Notes: generated by a model from the letters alone, not told the origin. Positions 8,860 through 17,486 are shown, counted from the first letter of the stretch. The stretch: 48,057 bases of DNA from an uncultured Clostridia bacterium (GCA_934129785.1 CAKOWW010000013.1:1-48057); one strand, 5' to 3'. Numbers and translations: made by a program.

Positions 8860-8904
8860 AACCCAAAATATTAGACAAAAGTTTAATGTTTTGGGTTCAT
8901 TTTA
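8860..8904 (+). terminator. Terminator of typA
   Basis: AACCCAAAA (8860-8868) pairs with TTTTGGGTT (8889-8897), with further inner pairing, then a T-rich tail. Confidence 0.75.
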
Positions 8905-8929
8905 TATAATGCAAAATATCTAAAATAAA

Positions 8930-8958
8930 TTGACATAAACCATATAATGAATTATAAT
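8930..8958 (+). promoter_or_regulatory. Promoter of trmR-trhP
   Basis: TTGACA (8930-8935), 17-bp spacer, TATAAT (8953-8958). Confidence 0.8.
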
Positions 8959-8983
8959 AATAAAGTCATGAAAGGAGAGCAAA

Positions 8984-9586
8984 ATGAACAAAAAAGAACT
9001 TGAAAAAATAAAACAAAAAGCATTAGAAGACCATATACCAATAATTATGGATGATACACTAGAAGTAATAGAAAAAAACTTAAAACAAGAAAAACCAGAA
9101 AAAATATTAGAAATAGGAACAGCAGTTGGATATTCTGCAATATGTTTTACAGAATTTTTAGCTGAAAAAGGAACAATAGATACAATAGAAAGAGACGAAC
9201 AAAGAATAGCAGAAGCAAAAGAAAACATAAAAAAAGCTGAGGTAGAAGAAAAAATAAACATATATGAAGGAGATGCGGTAGAAATACTACCAACACTAAA
9301 TGAAAAATACGACGTAGTATTTATAGATGCAGCAAAAGGAAAATATCCATTTTTCCTAAAAGAATCATTAAGAATGATAAAACCAAATGGTATAATATTT
9401 GCAGATAACATATTATATAAAGGATATGTAATGAGCAATTACAATAAACATAAACAACGCACAGCTGTAAGAAACTTAAGAGAATACATAAAAGAAGTTA
9501 GTGAAAATCCAAACTTAGAAACTGAAATTTTAGAAGTTGGAGATGGACTAGCAATAAGCAAAATAAAAGAAAAGGTGGAAATATAA
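8984..9586 (+). CDS. trmR: TrmR-like tRNA 5-hydroxyuridine O-methyltransferase
   Basis: 200 residues, class I SAM-dependent O-methyltransferase of the COMT-like family. The SAM-binding motif is ILEIGTAVGYSA (about 42-53); the metal/SAM acidic patch VVFIDAAKGKYPFF and ADNILYKGYV follow. In Bacillus subtilis the homologue TrmR (YrrM) methylates 5-hydroxyuridine at position 34 of tRNAs to 5-methoxyuridine. The next gene, a U32-family hydroxylation protein, starts immediately after the stop codon, and that pairing is why I prefer TrmR over a catechol methyltransferase. Confidence 0.82.
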   Translation: MNKKELEKIKQKALEDHIPIIMDDTLEVIEKNLKQEKPEKILEIGTAVGYSAICFTEFLAEKGTIDTIERDEQRIAEAKENIKKAEVEEKINIYEGDAVEILPTLNEKYDVVFIDAAKGKYPFFLKESLRMIKPNGIIFADNILYKGYVMSNYNKHKQRTAVRNLREYIKEVSENPNLETEILEVGDGLAISKIKEKVEI

Positions 9587-10825
9587 ATGAAAAAAGAAAA
9601 AGAAGTAGAATTATTAGCACCAGCAGGTTCTTTTGAAAAAGCCAAAATAGCATTTTTATATGGTGCAGATGCCGTATATGCAGGAACATCATCTTTATCA
9701 TTAAGAACAAGAGCAGATATGCAAGATAATGATTTGGAAAAAACAATAAAATATGCACACAGTATAGGAAAAAAAGTATATGTAACACTAAATATATTTG
9801 CTTGGGACGAAAAATATGATGAAATAATAGAAATGGCTAAAAAGTTAGAAGAACTAAAGCCAGATGGAATAATTGCTGCAGATGGTGGAGTTATGGAAAT
9901 ACTAAAAAAATATGCTCCTAGTGTAAAAATAAATGTAAGTACACAAGCAAACATTGTAAGTATGCATGTTGCAAACTTCTGGTACAAAAATGGAGCAAAA
10001 AGAATGATAATGGCTAGAGAAATGAACAAAGAGCAATTAAAATACATAATGGAAAATAAACCAGAAGACATGGAAATAGAAATATTTGTACATGGTGCAA
10101 TATGTTTTGCATATTCAGGAAGATGTTTCTTAAGTGACTTTTTAGCATGTAGAAGTGCTAACCTAGGAGATTGTGCGCAAAGTTGTAGATGGTCATATAA
10201 TTTATATGCAGAAGAAAAAAACAATCCAGGTGAATTAATGCCAATAGAAACAAATGAATATGGAACAAGCATATTTTCATCAAAAGATTTATGCCTAATA
10301 AAGGAAATTCCTGAAATAATAGAAATGGGAATAGATAGCTTAAAAATAGAAGGAAGACTAAAAACAGAATATTATTTAGCCAGTGTAATAAATGCATATA
10401 GAAATGCAATTGATGATTATAAAAAAGATCCAGAAAATTATGATTATACTAAATATTTAAAAGAATTAGAAAAAGTAAAAACGAGAGGACTAACAACATT
10501 TTATTTTAATGATAGAAAAAATAAAGACATTCAAGAATATGGCGGAAGACAATATAATGAAAATTATGAATTTGGTGGCAAAGTAATTGAAACTCAAAAC
10601 GATATTGCAATAATAGAAATAAAAAATAAATTATCTGTTGGAGATACAATGGAAATTATAATTCCAAATAAAATAGAACCAGTTGAATTTAAAATAAAAA
10701 ATCTTTATGACGTTGAAACAAATGAGGCCATAAATTCAATAAGTCCAGGAGTAAAAGGACAAAAAGTAAAAATGAAATTACCGATTAAATGTGAAAATAA
10801 TTGGATATTGAGAAGAAAAAAATAA
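9587..10825 (+). CDS. trhP: U32-family tRNA hydroxylation protein (TrhP-like)
   Basis: 412 residues. U32 'peptidase' homologues of the TrhP type are needed to form 5-hydroxyuridine at the wobble base of tRNAs, the substrate of TrmR. Starts LLAPAGSFEKAKIAFLYGAD; the U32 signature with clustered cysteines runs from EIFVHGAICFAYSGRC to DCAQSCRW; a C-terminal beta-barrel follows. The gene has no gap to trmR, so translation is probably coupled. Wobble modification affects how many codons each tRNA can read. Confidence 0.85.
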   Translation: MKKEKEVELLAPAGSFEKAKIAFLYGADAVYAGTSSLSLRTRADMQDNDLEKTIKYAHSIGKKVYVTLNIFAWDEKYDEIIEMAKKLEELKPDGIIAADGGVMEILKKYAPSVKINVSTQANIVSMHVANFWYKNGAKRMIMAREMNKEQLKYIMENKPEDMEIEIFVHGAICFAYSGRCFLSDFLACRSANLGDCAQSCRWSYNLYAEEKNNPGELMPIETNEYGTSIFSSKDLCLIKEIPEIIEMGIDSLKIEGRLKTEYYLASVINAYRNAIDDYKKDPENYDYTKYLKELEKVKTRGLTTFYFNDRKNKDIQEYGGRQYNENYEFGGKVIETQNDIAIIEIKNKLSVGDTMEIIIPNKIEPVEFKIKNLYDVETNEAINSISPGVKGQKVKMKLPIKCENNWILRRKK

Positions 10826-10858
10826 AAAATCCCTATATCAAAAAAGATATAGGGTTTT
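10826..10858 (+). terminator. Terminator of trhP
   Basis: CCCTATATC (10831-10839) pairs with GATATAGGG (10846-10854), then TTTT. The following 147 bp to 11005 hold no recognised feature. Confidence 0.85.
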
Positions 10859-11005
10859 GCTATTTGCACACATTTTAAAAGACCTATAAGGAGTAAAAAA
10901 ACTTAGAGTGAATATGCATGTGTGAACTTTAAATGTGGATAATAGCAAATGTTAATAGCGCATTGGCTAGTAACAAAACTATAATAGCACATTTATAGAG
11001 TTATG

Positions 11006-11791
11006 TCAAGTAAAACTTATTAAAAAACCTAAAATACAGCAAAAAAATGCAATAAAAAATGAGAGAATAGAATTGATTTCTGGAAAAATAACAATAATAG
11101 ATCCAAGTGTAAAACCAATAATACTAAAAAAAGTTTGACAATAAAAATATTTTAACAAAAATTTAGTTACAAACATAAAAAATATACAGCCAAAAAAAAG
11201 CCCAAATCCAATAGGAAGTAAAATACTAAAATTTAATGATGCCACAGAATTAAGGTAAACAGAATACACACCCATAAGCATTAAAATAACAGTACTACTA
11301 ACACCTGGAACAACAACACCAACAGACATAGCCAAACCTGCTAGTATAAGGTAATAAAAATTAGGACTGATACTTGAAAAATCTAATAATAAATGATTTT
11401 CCATATAAACCATTAAAAATCCAATTAAAAAAGAAACAAAAGAAAAAGCAAAATAAGAAGGCTTAATAGTGCATTTAGAATTTATGGTTTTTAATAAAGA
11501 AGGGATTGTACCTAAAATAAGTCCTATAAATAATGACTTTGTTTGAACTGGAAAATCAACAAGCAAATAATTTAACAAATTACTAAATATTAAAATTCCA
11601 ATTATAATTCCAATAATTATAGGAAATAAAAATCTAAAATTTTTTTTAATATCCTTAAAAAAATATAAAATGCTATCTAATAATTTTTCATAAATGCCAA
11701 AAACAACACAAAGAACACCACTACTAATACCAGGCAAAATAGCTCCACTACCAATAGCCACACCTTTTAAACAATTAAAAACAAAATTCAT
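11006..11791 (-). CDS. popT: DUF368 / PopT-type undecaprenyl phosphate translocase
   Basis: 261 residues from the ATG complementary to 11789-11791, chosen because the complement of CCTCC at about 11798 gives a good ribosome binding site; a longer ORF to 11839 lacks one. The protein is almost entirely hydrophobic, with seven to nine membrane segments. The DUF368 signature GVAIGSGAILPGISSGVLCVVFGIYE is at the N-terminus and a second SVGVVVPGVSSTVILMLMGVY repeat lies in the C-terminal half, an inverted-repeat transporter layout. DUF368 proteins (PopT) recycle the C55 lipid carrier across the membrane for cell-wall synthesis. Confidence 0.85.
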   Translation of the reverse strand: MNFVFNCLKGVAIGSGAILPGISSGVLCVVFGIYEKLLDSILYFFKDIKKNFRFLFPIIIGIIIGILIFSNLLNYLLVDFPVQTKSLFIGLILGTIPSLLKTINSKCTIKPSYFAFSFVSFLIGFLMVYMENHLLLDFSSISPNFYYLILAGLAMSVGVVVPGVSSTVILMLMGVYSVYLNSVASLNFSILLPIGFGLFFGCIFFMFVTKFLLKYFYCQTFFSIIGFTLGSIIVIFPEINSILSFFIAFFCCILGFLISFT

Positions 11792-11893
11792 AGAAACCTC
11801 CTTAAATAAGCTTATGAAATAAAAAATGAGGTCATGCACTATTATTTTAGAAAAACATATAATTAATGTATAGAAAAAGATTGGAGGGCAATT

Positions 11894-12608
11894 ATGATAA
11901 CAGCACTTTGTTTAACAGGAATATTTAGTGGCTTTTTAGGTTTTTTAAAAACAGCAGTATTTGTTGTACGGATATATTCAAGGTGGAAATTTATTTCCAG
12001 AACCTTTAACACCAGAAGAAGAAAGAAAATGCTTAATACAAATGTCAAAAGGAGATGAAGAATCAAGGAATATTTTAATTGAAAGAAACTTAAGATTGGT
12101 GGCACATGTAGCAAAGAAATATAGTACTTCGAAAGTAGAACAAGATGATTTAATATCAATAGGAACAATAGGATTAATAAAAGGAATAAATAGTTTTAAT
12201 ATAGAAAAAGGAGCTAGACTTTCTACATATGTGTCACGATGCATAGATAATGAAATCCTAATGCACTTAAGAGCAACCAAAAAGCTTGGAGCAGAAGTAT
12301 ATTTAAATGAGCCAATAGGAAAAGACAAAGATGATAATGTTGTTACATTACAAGAAGTGCTTGAAAATGATGAGAGAAATATTGAAGATGAAGTTGATAT
12401 AAAAATGAAAGTAAAATTATTGTATGAAAAAATGAAAAATTTATTAAAAGATAGAGAAAAAACAATATTAGAATTACATTTTGGTTTAGATGGTAGCAAA
12501 CCTAAAACGCAAAATGAAATAGCAAGAACAATGGGAATTTCACGCTCATATGTGTCTAGAATAGAAACAAAAGCACTTGAGAAGCTAGCTAGAGAAATAA
12601 AAGAATAA
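11894..12608 (+). CDS. sigK: Sporulation sigma factor SigK, with pro-sequence, read through a +1 frameshift at CGG
   Basis: ATG 11894 follows TTGGAGGGC. The first 25 codons encode a hydrophobic pro-sequence (MITALCLTGIFSGFLG, then FLKTAVFVV) like that of Bacillus pro-sigma-K. At 11969 the frame must move +1 at CGG, after which YIQGGNLFPEPL and the sigma core continue for 237 residues in all. Region 2 contains RNLRLVAHVAKKY, DLISIGTIGLIKGI and CIDNEILMHLRA; region 4 ends with IARTMGISRSYVSRIETKALEKL. SigK drives late mother-cell genes of sporulation. Zero-frame reading ends soon after 12050 with no sigma domain. The break lies beside the residue where pro-sigma-K is normally cut. The neighbouring sleB-like gene supports a sporulation role. 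SigE-type is the alternative. Confidence 0.82.
11969..11971 (+). other. CGG +1 recoding site in sigK
   Basis: Zero frame GTT GTA CGG ATA TAT; skipping C11969 gives GTA-GGA-TAT-ATT-CAA, joining the pro-sequence to the sigma core at the expected place. Confidence 0.85.
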
Positions 12609-12648
12609 AATATAAAAAACATGAAACACTGGAAATGCATGGAAAAAA

Positions 12649-12677
12649 TTGACAGATAACATAAAATAGTATATAAT
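12649..12677 (+). promoter_or_regulatory. Promoter of the sleB-like gene
   Basis: TTGACA (12649-12654), 17-bp spacer, TATAAT (12672-12677). A vegetative-type promoter, which is unexpected for a purely sporulation gene. Confidence 0.75.
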
Positions 12678-12685
12678 ATAAATTG

Positions 12686-12705
12686 TAGCACATGTATATG
12701 TGCTA
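12686..12705. promoter_or_regulatory. Near-palindrome at the transcription start of the sleB-like gene
   Basis: TAGCACAT (12686-12693), GTAT, ATGTGCTA (12698-12705). It lies at or just after the predicted +1, so it could be an operator or a 5' mRNA hairpin. Confidence 0.5.
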
Positions 12706-12755
12706 TTGCAGGAAAAGGAGATACTGCATTATTGAAAAAGGAGTGAGAAAAAAAT

Positions 12756-13535
12756 TTGAAATTTCAGTTTGAACGGGCATTTATAAAAATTTTGATATGC
12801 ATGATAGTAGTTGCAAGCTGTTGTGCAAATCCAGTGGTTGCTTATACAAATAAGCCACAAAAAGTAGTAACTGAGGAAACAAAAATACAACCAGTAGTAA
12901 CTGAGAAGAAAAAAATACAACCAGAAACTACTTTAATGCATCTTGTAAATAAAAAGCAAAAGGTGAAAAAACTTACAGCAAATCAAATTTCTCAAAAGAT
13001 TGAGAAAGAACGAGAAGCAAAAAAAGAACAAGGTTGGATTTATATTCACGGATATCCATATCGATTGAGTGAATATGAAAAAACTCTATTATTAATGGTT
13101 GTATATGCTGAGTCAGGAGGCTCTACAATAGAAGAGCAAATGGCAACAGCAGAAACAATTCTGAACAGAGTTGTAACTAGAAGATTGTCCTTAACGCAAG
13201 TTATCTTTGAAAAAGGACAATTTGCCTGTGCAAGAAATGGAAACATTTACACAGGGATGGGAGAGTCATTGAGATTGATGACTCCAGACAGAGTATCAAA
13301 CGATACGGCCCAGAGCGTAGAAGCAGTGCTATATGCCAAAAGTTATATAACTGAAGCACTGCTCACTGCCGAAGCAATACGAGTAGGAAAAGATCCTGAA
13401 GTGTATGGCAAAGGCGGTGCACTGTATTTTTGCGAATTATCTGGATGTAGTGAAAAAGAAAGAGCATCCAGAGAAAATATTGCAGTAAGTGTCCAGATAG
13501 GAGACCATATCTATTACAAGGTGTGGGATAAATAA
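12756..13535 (+). CDS. SleB-like cell wall hydrolase (Hydrolase_2 family)
   Basis: 259 residues from TTG 12756, preceded by AAGGAGTG. Residues 1-30 form a signal peptide: n-region with K2, R7 and K11, then a hydrophobic core and an Ala-rich exit. A Pro/Lys/Thr-rich linker follows. The catalytic SleB-type domain covers about residues 105-255: LLLMVVYAESGGSTIEEQM with the catalytic Glu, AETILNRV, GQFACARNGN, and GGALYFCELSG. The family cleaves (muramic-lactam) peptidoglycan, often spore cortex. Codon use is richer in CGA, ACG and GCC than neighbouring genes. Codon 7 (12774-12776) is the only in-frame CGG in the window where no shift is needed; its fourth base is G. Confidence 0.85.
   Translation: MKFQFERAFIKILICMIVVASCCANPVVAYTNKPQKVVTEETKIQPVVTEKKKIQPETTLMHLVNKKQKVKKLTANQISQKIEKEREAKKEQGWIYIHGYPYRLSEYEKTLLLMVVYAESGGSTIEEQMATAETILNRVVTRRLSLTQVIFEKGQFACARNGNIYTGMGESLRLMTPDRVSNDTAQSVEAVLYAKSYITEALLTAEAIRVGKDPEVYGKGGALYFCELSGCSEKERASRENIAVSVQIGDHIYYKVWDK
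12774..12776 (+). other. Exceptional in-frame CGG without an apparent shift
   Basis: Reads GAA CGG GCA TTT. A +1 move would give GGG-CAT-TTA-TAA and stop after a few codons, so Arg is expected here if TTG 12756 is the true start. It differs from the seven shift sites in being CGG-G rather than CGG-A or CGG-T. Confidence 0.7.
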
Positions 13536-13563
13536 AAATATCTGGATAGAAATATCTCCTTAA

Positions 13564-13594
13564 AAGAAGCTTATTTTATATAGGCTTCTTTTTG
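13564..13594 (+). terminator. Terminator of the sleB-like gene
   Basis: AAGAAGC (13564-13570) pairs with GCTTCTT (13584-13590), followed by TTT. Confidence 0.75.
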
Positions 13595-13659
13595 CGAGCA
13601 AAAAAGAATATAAGAAAGAAAAATGAAAATAATATGTAGAAAACAGGGAATATAGTAAA

Positions 13660-13688
13660 TTGACAAACACAAGAACATTAATTATAAT
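13660..13688 (+). promoter_or_regulatory. Promoter of the haemolysin-III gene
   Basis: TTGACA (13660-13665), 17-bp spacer, TATAAT (13683-13688). Confidence 0.85.
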
Positions 13689-13718
13689 AAAAAATATAAT
13701 TGAAAGGAAATGATGTAA

Positions 13719-14393
13719 ATGACAAGAACTAAATTAAAAGATAGGGAACTGCCTACATATACAAAAGGGGAAGAAATATTTAATATGACATCACACATAG
13801 TAGGAGGAGCATTAGGAATAGTAGCATTAGTATTATGTGTAGTATTTTCAGCAATACATAAAAATGTATATGGAATAGTTAGTGGTGCAATATATGGAAC
13901 AATGATGATAATATTATATACAATGTCAAGTATATATCATGGTTTAAGCCCAAAAAGAATATCAAAAAAAATATTTCAAATATTAGACCATTGTTCAATA
14001 TTTTTGCTAATTGCAGGTTCATATACACCATTTGCACTATGTACAATAAGACAAGAAAGTGCAGTGGTTGGTTGGACAATATTTGGAATAATATGGACAT
14101 TTGCAATTTTAGGAATAGTATTAAATGCAATAGATATAAAAAAATTTAAAGTTTTTTCAATGATATGCTATTTAGCAATGGGCTGGTGTATAATATTAAA
14201 AGTTAATTTATTACCAAAATTATTAGGAATGAACGGATTTATCTTACTAGTAGCAGGAGGAGTTGCTTATACAATAGGAGCAATTTTGTATGGAGTAGGA
14301 AAAAAACATAAATATATGCATTCAGTATTTCATTTATTTATTTTATTAGGAAGTATATTACACTTCTTGTGTATATTATTATATGTAATGTAA
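13719..14393 (+). CDS. Haemolysin III / PAQR-type (YqfA/TrhA) membrane protein
   Basis: 224 residues with seven predicted membrane helices. The family signatures are all present: EEIFNMTSHIVGGALG at the N-terminus, SSIYHGLSPK, LDHCSIFLLIAGSYTPFAL, and the final HSVFHLFILLGSILHF. The conserved Ser, His and Asp residues of the PAQR superfamily (SxxxH in the second helix, HSxFH in the last) are the putative metal-binding, hydrolase-like centre. Homologues affect membrane-energy homeostasis; the haemolysin label is historical. Own promoter and terminator, so a single-gene unit. Confidence 0.9.
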   Translation: MTRTKLKDRELPTYTKGEEIFNMTSHIVGGALGIVALVLCVVFSAIHKNVYGIVSGAIYGTMMIILYTMSSIYHGLSPKRISKKIFQILDHCSIFLLIAGSYTPFALCTIRQESAVVGWTIFGIIWTFAILGIVLNAIDIKKFKVFSMICYLAMGWCIILKVNLLPKLLGMNGFILLVAGGVAYTIGAILYGVGKKHKYMHSVFHLFILLGSILHFLCILLYVM

Positions 14394-14394
14394 A

Positions 14395-14422
14395 AAGGAA
14401 GCAGTTATCTGCTTCCTTAAAA
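14395..14422 (+). terminator. Terminator of the haemolysin-III gene
   Basis: AAGGAAGCAG (14395-14404) pairs exactly with CTGCTTCCTT (14409-14418). Between here and 14621 I see no gene, only a possible TTGATA-17-TAAACT promoter around 14555-14585. Confidence 0.8.
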
Positions 14423-14621
14423 ATCCAATCAAGTATATCATAAAATAAATTCAAAATCAAATAATGAAAAAGTTTGATTAAATGAGAATAAATTTGAAAA
14501 AGGAAGATAAAATGATATTAAGAAACCAAATAAACTTTTTTTAGAAAAAATTTCATTTGATACTGAAAAAAAGGTATGTTAAACTATATCTAGATTAAGA
14601 AATTAAGAAAATAAAAACTGA

Positions 14622-14818
14622 ATAACACACCCTGCGTAGTGCGATAGACTTAAATTTTTAGAACCAACACACGTTAAGAGGGGCTGATCTCGTAAATATG
14701 GCGTGCATGCTCACAACTAATAGTGAGAAGCCCATGAGTATTTAGGTAGGCACCCACCTGTTTTTGGAAGCAGGTCCTTAAAAATTCAAGACATCTAACG
14801 GCTAAGGCGGGGATTTTT
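14622..14818 (+). ncRNA. ssrS: Probable 6S RNA (RNA polymerase regulator)
   Basis: A G/C-rich island of about 200 bases in an otherwise AT-rich 520-bp gap. The ends pair (CCCTGC near 14630 with GCGGGG near 14809) and are followed by TTTTTT. The middle contains GCATGCTC ... GTGAGAAGCCC (14705-14734), close to the conserved GCATGCTC/GAGAAGCC strand of bacterial 6S RNA, and many short internal pairings. 6S RNA mimics an open promoter and binds the housekeeping holoenzyme. The call rests on these motifs only; another structured RNA is possible. Confidence 0.62.
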
Positions 14819-14917
14819 TATGCTTAAAAATAAAAAATGTTACTTATACAAATATGATATGGAAATTTTAAAAAACTTATGGTATAGTAAACAAAAAAGA
14901 AGTGGAGAGATAAAAAA

Positions 14918-15739
14918 TTGAAAATTACTAAAGTAGAAGAATTAAAAAACAAAGCTAAACAAATAAGAAAAGGAATAATTTGGCAAGTATATAAAGCACA
15001 ATCTGGGCACCCAGGAGGTTCTTTATCAATAGCTGATATATTAACAGTATTATACTTTAATGAGATGGATGTAGACGAAAAAAATCCAAGATGGGAAAAT
15101 AGAGATAGATTAGTATTATCTAAAGGGCATTGTTCACCAGCATTATACAGTGCTTTGGCTAATAGAGGATTTTTTGATATAGAAAAATTAGAACAATTTA
15201 GAAATATAGATGGTTTTTTGCAAGGACATCCAGACATGAATAAGGTACCAGGAGTAGATATGACAACTGGTTCTTTAGGACAAGGCTTATCTGTTGCAAA
15301 TGGAATTGCAATAGCTGGTAAACTAGACAAAAAGGACTATAGAGTTTATTGTATTTTGGGAGATGGAGAAATAGAAGAAGGACAAATATGGGAATCAGCA
15401 ATGGCATCAGCAAAATACAAATTAGATAATTTATGTGTAATAATTGATAATAATAATTTACAAATAGATGGAACAATAGAAGAAGTAATGAGTTCATATC
15501 CAATAGATAAAAAATTTAAAAGCTTTGGATTTCAAGTAATAACCATAGATGGAAATGATATAAAGAAAATAATGCAAGCATTTAAAGTGGCAAAAAAAGT
15601 TAAAGGTAAGCCAACATGTATAATTGCTAAAACAACAAAGGGAAAAGGTGTTTCATACATGGAAAATAGAGTAGAATGGCATGGAAAAGCTCCAAATAAA
15701 GAACAATATGAAGAAGCAATAAAAGAACTAGAAAAATAG
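14918..15739 (+). CDS. tkt: Transketolase, N-terminal (thiamine diphosphate-binding) subunit
   Basis: 273 residues from TTG 14918, preceded by AGTGGAGAG. Split transketolases place the pyrophosphate-binding half in this subunit. Visible motifs: SGHPGGSLSIADIL, LSKGHCSPALYSAL, TGSLGQGLSVANGIA, and the diphosphate/Mg site GDGEIEEGQIWE followed by NNNLQIDGT. The enzyme moves two-carbon units in the non-oxidative pentose phosphate pathway. The partner subunit starts 27 bp downstream. A 1-deoxyxylulose-5-phosphate synthase would be longer and unsplit. Confidence 0.92.
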   Translation: MKITKVEELKNKAKQIRKGIIWQVYKAQSGHPGGSLSIADILTVLYFNEMDVDEKNPRWENRDRLVLSKGHCSPALYSALANRGFFDIEKLEQFRNIDGFLQGHPDMNKVPGVDMTTGSLGQGLSVANGIAIAGKLDKKDYRVYCILGDGEIEEGQIWESAMASAKYKLDNLCVIIDNNNLQIDGTIEEVMSSYPIDKKFKSFGFQVITIDGNDIKKIMQAFKVAKKVKGKPTCIIAKTTKGKGVSYMENRVEWHGKAPNKEQYEEAIKELEK

Positions 15740-15766
15740 AGGTGAAAGGAGAAAATAGCAAAAGCT

Positions 15767-16714
15767 ATGAACAAAAAAATGGGAGAAGAATTAATAGCAA
15801 CTCGAAAAAGTTTTGGAGAAGCTTTATTAGAGTTAGGTAGAGAAAATGAAAATGTAGTAGTTTTAGATGCAGACTTATCAAATGCAACAAAAACAAGTTT
15901 ATTTGCTAAAGAATTTCCAGAAAGATTTTTTGATATGGGAATAGCAGAAGCAAATATGATAGGAACATCAGCAGGACTTGCAACATGTGGTAAAATAGCT
16001 TATGCAAGTACATTTGCAGCATTTGCAGCAGGTAGAGCATATGATCAAATAAGATGTAGTGTAGCGTATCCAAAATTAAATGTAAAAATTTGTGCCACAC
16101 ATAGTGGAATAACAGTAGGAGAAGACGGTGCAACACATCAAATGATAGAAGACTTAGCTCTTATGAGAACAATGCCAAATATGACAGTATTATGCACATC
16201 AGATGATTTAGAAACAAAATGGGCAGTAAAAGAAATTTCAAAAATAGAAGGACCAGTTTATTTAAGACTTGCAAGAATGAAAACAAGAAAAATTTATGAT
16301 GAAAATCAAAAATTTGAAATAGGAAAAGCTGTTCAAATAGGAGAAGGAACAGAGGCAACAATATTTGCAACAGGAATTACAGTAGAACAAGCGATAATTG
16401 CACAAGAAGAGCTAGAAAAGCAAGGAATAAATGTAAGAGTAGTTGACATGCACACAATAAAACCAATAGATGAACAAATGATACTAAAATGCGCAAGAGA
16501 AACTAAAAGATTGATATCAATAGAAGATCATAACATAATAGGCGGATTAGGTTCAGCAATAGCAGAAGTATTAACTCAAGAAGAACCTAAAAAACTTACT
16601 AGACTAGGCATTAAAGATACATTTGGAAAATCAGGAAAAGCAGAGCAATTAATTAAATATTTTGGAATAAGTTCAAGTGATATAATTAGCTTGCTAAAAA
16701 CCAACAATTTCTAA
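15767..16714 (+). CDS. tkt: Transketolase, C-terminal (pyrimidine-binding and C-terminal domain) subunit
   Basis: 315 residues. Contains VVLDADLSNATKTSLF, the activating glutamate region FFDMGIAEANMIGTSAGLA, SGITVGEDGATHQMIEDLALMR, and the C-terminal domain with VRVVDMHTIKPIDEQ and SIEDHNIIGGLGSAIAEVL. Start ATG 15767; the AAAGGAG at about 15744 is rather far, so ATG 15779 is an alternative. Forms the active heterotetramer with the upstream subunit. Confidence 0.9.
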   Translation: MNKKMGEELIATRKSFGEALLELGRENENVVVLDADLSNATKTSLFAKEFPERFFDMGIAEANMIGTSAGLATCGKIAYASTFAAFAAGRAYDQIRCSVAYPKLNVKICATHSGITVGEDGATHQMIEDLALMRTMPNMTVLCTSDDLETKWAVKEISKIEGPVYLRLARMKTRKIYDENQKFEIGKAVQIGEGTEATIFATGITVEQAIIAQEELEKQGINVRVVDMHTIKPIDEQMILKCARETKRLISIEDHNIIGGLGSAIAEVLTQEEPKKLTRLGIKDTFGKSGKAEQLIKYFGISSSDIISLLKTNNF

Positions 16715-16734
16715 CATTTTTTAGCCTAAAACTA

Positions 16735-16763
16735 TTGCAAAAAATGCACTTTATTGTTATTAT
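16735..16763 (+). promoter_or_regulatory. Candidate promoter of ftsEX
   Basis: TTGCAA (16735-16740), 17-bp spacer, TATTAT (16758-16763). Confidence 0.5.
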
Positions 16764-16799
16764 AAGATAGAATAAAAAACAAAACCAAGGAGAACAAAA

Positions 16800-17486
16800 A
16801 TGATAGAATTTAGAAATGTAACAAAAACATATGATACAGGTACAAAAGCTGTAAAAAATGCAAATTTTGTTATTGATAAAGGTGAATTTACATTTTTAGT
16901 AGGTTCATCAGGAAGCGGAAAATCAACATTAATAAAACTAATATTAAAAGAAGAAGAACCAACATCTGGAAATATAATAATAAATGGAAAAGATACAACA
17001 TTTTTAAAGCCAAACAGAATACCATATTTAAGAAGAAGTATGGGAGTAGTATTCCAAGACTTCAGACTTTTACCAGACAAAACAGTATATGACAATGTAG
17101 CATATGCAATGTATATAGTAAGAGCAACACCAAGACACATAAGAAGACAAGTACCAATGGTACTTTCACTTGTAGGATTAAGTGGAAAAGCAAAAATGTA
17201 TCCAAATGAATTATCAGGAGGAGAGCAACAAAGAGTTGCTTTAGCAAGAGCATTGGTAAACAACCCATCAATGCTAATCGCAGACGAACCAACAGGAAAC
17301 CTAGACCCAGACACAGCATGGGATATTATGAACCTATTAAATGACATTAATATGAGAGGAACAACAGTAGTTGTGGCAACACACGCAAAAGACATAGTAG
17401 ACAAGATGAAAAAAAGAGTTATACACATTCGCAAAGGCGAAATAATAAGAGACGACAAAAAAGGTGGGTACGATTATGAAATATAA
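16800..17486 (+). CDS. ftsE: FtsE, cell-division ABC ATPase
   Basis: 228 residues, the family length. FtsE pairs with FtsX to couple ATP hydrolysis to activation of periplasmic or surface peptidoglycan hydrolases. Walker A GSSGSGKST, Q-loop VFQDFRLLPDKTVYDNV, signature LSGGEQQRVALARA, Walker B MLIADEPTGNLDP and H-loop VVVATHAKDIV are all intact. AAGGAGAAC precedes ATG 16800. Its end overlaps the ftsX start. Confidence 0.95.
   Translation: MIEFRNVTKTYDTGTKAVKNANFVIDKGEFTFLVGSSGSGKSTLIKLILKEEEPTSGNIIINGKDTTFLKPNRIPYLRRSMGVVFQDFRLLPDKTVYDNVAYAMYIVRATPRHIRRQVPMVLSLVGLSGKAKMYPNELSGGEQQRVALARALVNNPSMLIADEPTGNLDPDTAWDIMNLLNDINMRGTTVVVATHAKDIVDKMKKRVIHIRKGEIIRDDKKGGYDYEI

Noticed and set aside
10861..11005. 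Small RNA between trhP and popT
   Set aside because: Some short complementary stretches (TTGCACACA and TGTGTGAAC) exist but no promoter or terminator supports an RNA gene.
14500..14545. Short ORF with a ribosome-binding-like AAGGAAG upstream of the 6S RNA
   Set aside because: Only about ten codons, no conservation evidence, and base composition like surrounding non-coding DNA.
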